Positions 5,688 through 6,511 of a stretch of DNA of 6,511 bases are shown in pieces. Below the pieces are notes generated by a model, which was not told where the DNA came from, made no database searches, and saw only the letters and a list, made by a program, of their open reading frames with translations. Source of the stretch: Acidobacteriota bacterium. GTDB lineage: Bacteria; Acidobacteriota; Terriglobia; Bryobacterales; Bryobacteraceae. The translations under genes were made by a program, and so were the position numbers. The number at the start of each line of letters is the position of its first letter. Positions within the stretch are counted from its first letter, which is position 1. The stretch is from assembly GCA_026394095.1 (NCBI GenBank), contig JAPKYY010000542.1, forward strand, positions 1 to 6,511. The letters are read 5' to 3'.

Positions 5688-6370
5688 GCTATGCGGGATT
5701 AAGGAGACTGGTTCCGGGTTGGTTGAGGCGCGAAATTTTCTACTTTGAGACCCTGATTGTCGATGGTGTGGTGGACTTTGCACGCGCACTGCCGGAGGGC
5801 TGTGCCGTCCTCGATGCAGGGGCTGGAGAAGGCCAGTATCGTGAATATTTTGGGCGTCAGAAATATCTTGGAGTGGACCTGGGAGTGGGGGATTCAGCCT
5901 GGAATTATTCGCAACTGGATTGTGTGGCTGATCTCTTAAGGTTGCCCTTTGGGGATAAGCGTTTCGATGCGTTTGTCAGTGTGGTCACCCTTGAGCATGT
6001 AACTGATCCAGGCGGGGCCATTGCCGAGATGGCTCGCGTCGCCAAAAGCGGAGCGAGCCTGTATCTGGTAGTGCCGCACGAGTGGGAAGTGCATCAGCAT
6101 CCCCATGACTATTGGCGCTTTACGAAGTTTGGAGTGACACGCCTGCTTGAAACTAATGGTTGGGATCTTGTGAAACTCTCGCCGGGTGGCGGATACTTCA
6201 GGCTGCTGTCGAGGCGATTGATGAATGGCTTGCAGTTTTTGCCCGGTTGGTTGATGCCGCTTGCGGCGGCGCTTGTAGTTCCAGTGGCATTGGTGGTGGG
6301 GCGCTTGGATTGGCTGGATTCCCAACAGGACTACACGTTGGGATACATTTGTTTGGCAAAGAGGAAATGA
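5684..6370 (+). CDS. Second class I SAM-dependent methyltransferase (methyltransferase type 11-like)
   Basis: The gene encodes 228 residues. The Rossmann core shows motif I VLDAGAGEG (42-50), D65 in YLGVDLG as the ribose-contact acid, a DLLRLPF strand (83-89) at the motif II region, and VVTLEHVTDPGGAIAEMARV (100-119). VPHEWEVHQHPHDYWRFT (130-147) is a histidine- and aromatic-rich block often found in methyltransferases of O-antigen or capsule clusters. A hydrophobic C-terminal segment (about 185-206) suggests membrane association. It has no zinc ribbon and little visible likeness to the preceding methyltransferase beyond the shared fold, so a recent tandem duplication is unlikely. The start overlaps the upstream stop as ATGA, so translation is probably coupled. 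The acceptor is unknown. The methyltransferase call is firm; the surface-glycan role is inferred from the neighbouring glycosyltransferase. Confidence 0.88.
   Translation: MSYAGLRRLVPGWLRREIFYFETLIVDGVVDFARALPEGCAVLDAGAGEGQYREYFGRQKYLGVDLGVGDSAWNYSQLDCVADLLRLPFGDKRFDAFVSVVTLEHVTDPGGAIAEMARVAKSGASLYLVVPHEWEVHQHPHDYWRFTKFGVTRLLETNGWDLVKLSPGGGYFRLLSRRLMNGLQFLPGWLMPLAAALVVPVALVVGRLDWLDSQQDYTLGYICLAKRK
6361..6365 (+). promoter_or_regulatory. Ribosome binding site deciding the start of the last gene
   Basis: GAGGA lies inside the last codons of the upstream methyltransferase, 7 nt before the ATG at 6373 but only 1 nt before the in-frame ATG at 6367. The spacing favours 6373. The 6367 ATG would instead form an ATGA overlap with the upstream stop. 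Confidence 0.5.
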
Positions 6371-6372
6371 AA

Positions 6373-6511
6373 ATGAAGAACGCAACGAGACGGAAGTTTT
6401 TGCCCGGATTGATGGCTCCGGCAATGATGATGGGCCAGAGCAAGAAGAAGCTGCCTGACTTTACCTACACCGTCAAAGAAACGACCGAGGTGAAAGAGAC
6501 TTTTGGTTTGC
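6373..6511 (+). CDS. Protein with a twin-arginine-like N-terminus, 5' part only, cut by window edge
   Basis: Forty-six complete codons are visible before the right edge. The N-terminus reads MKNATRRKFLPGLMAPAMMM, which fits a twin-arginine export signal: T-R-R-x-F-L followed by a short, weakly hydrophobic stretch with four methionines. Then come GQSKKKLPDFTYTVKETT (about 21-38) and a charged segment. The ATG at 6367 gives two more residues (MK) and an ATGA overlap with the upstream stop; I prefer 6373 because of ribosome-site spacing. The mature domain lies outside the window, so no function is assigned. The h-region is short, and there is no clear AxA cleavage site, so the signal may be a membrane anchor or may be spurious. 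The gene closely follows the methyltransferase and is probably co-transcribed. Confidence 0.7.
   Translation, partial: MKNATRRKFLPGLMAPAMMMGQSKKKLPDFTYTVKETTEVKETFGL

Overview
The window carries nine protein-coding genes, two of them cut by the window edges, packed with almost no free space. The content (Hfq, HflX, PgsA, a RodZ with a long proline-rich linker, surface-glycan-type enzymes, and a final gene with a twin-arginine-like N-terminus) fits a diderm, Gram-negative-type bacterium. My best guess is Acidobacteriota (Bryobacterales/Solibacter-like), but this is an inference from gene style and was not tested by alignment. No RNA gene, CRISPR array, insertion sequence, phage gene or long repeat was seen.

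Left part (1-2700): a cation diffusion facilitator (CDF) exporter runs leftward off the edge. Across a 117-bp divergent gap, hfq, hflX and pgsA run rightward as a compact unit. hfq-hflX is the classic RNA chaperone/ribosome-rescue GTPase pair; here the genes touch with zero spacing and lie in the same frame. pgsA, for phosphatidylglycerophosphate synthesis, follows 13 bp later. Both hflX and pgsA start with TTG.

Middle (2650-3655): rodZ, a cell-shape and cytoskeleton membrane anchor, points leftward. It converges on pgsA with a 51-bp tail-to-tail overlap and diverges from the next operon across a 58-bp promoter region. That region carries back-to-back -10 elements, including a perfect TATAAT for the rightward direction.

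Right part (3656-6511): a probable surface-carbohydrate operon with a family 2 glycosyltransferase (TTG start), a zinc-ribbon class I methyltransferase, a second class I methyltransferase (ATGA overlap), and the start of a gene with a twin-arginine-like signal that overlaps or abuts the previous stop. The likely joint role is assembly and methyl decoration of a cell-surface glycan; no acceptor or product can be named.

The most notable anomaly is the 5' end of the first methyltransferase. A conserved-looking CxxC half of its zinc ribbon is encoded in frame upstream of the first usable ATG, but no ATG, GTG or TTG exists in that open frame. This implies a non-canonical start, an indel, or a shortened protein. 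I found no convincing undescribed system; most of the window is ordinary core-genome material.
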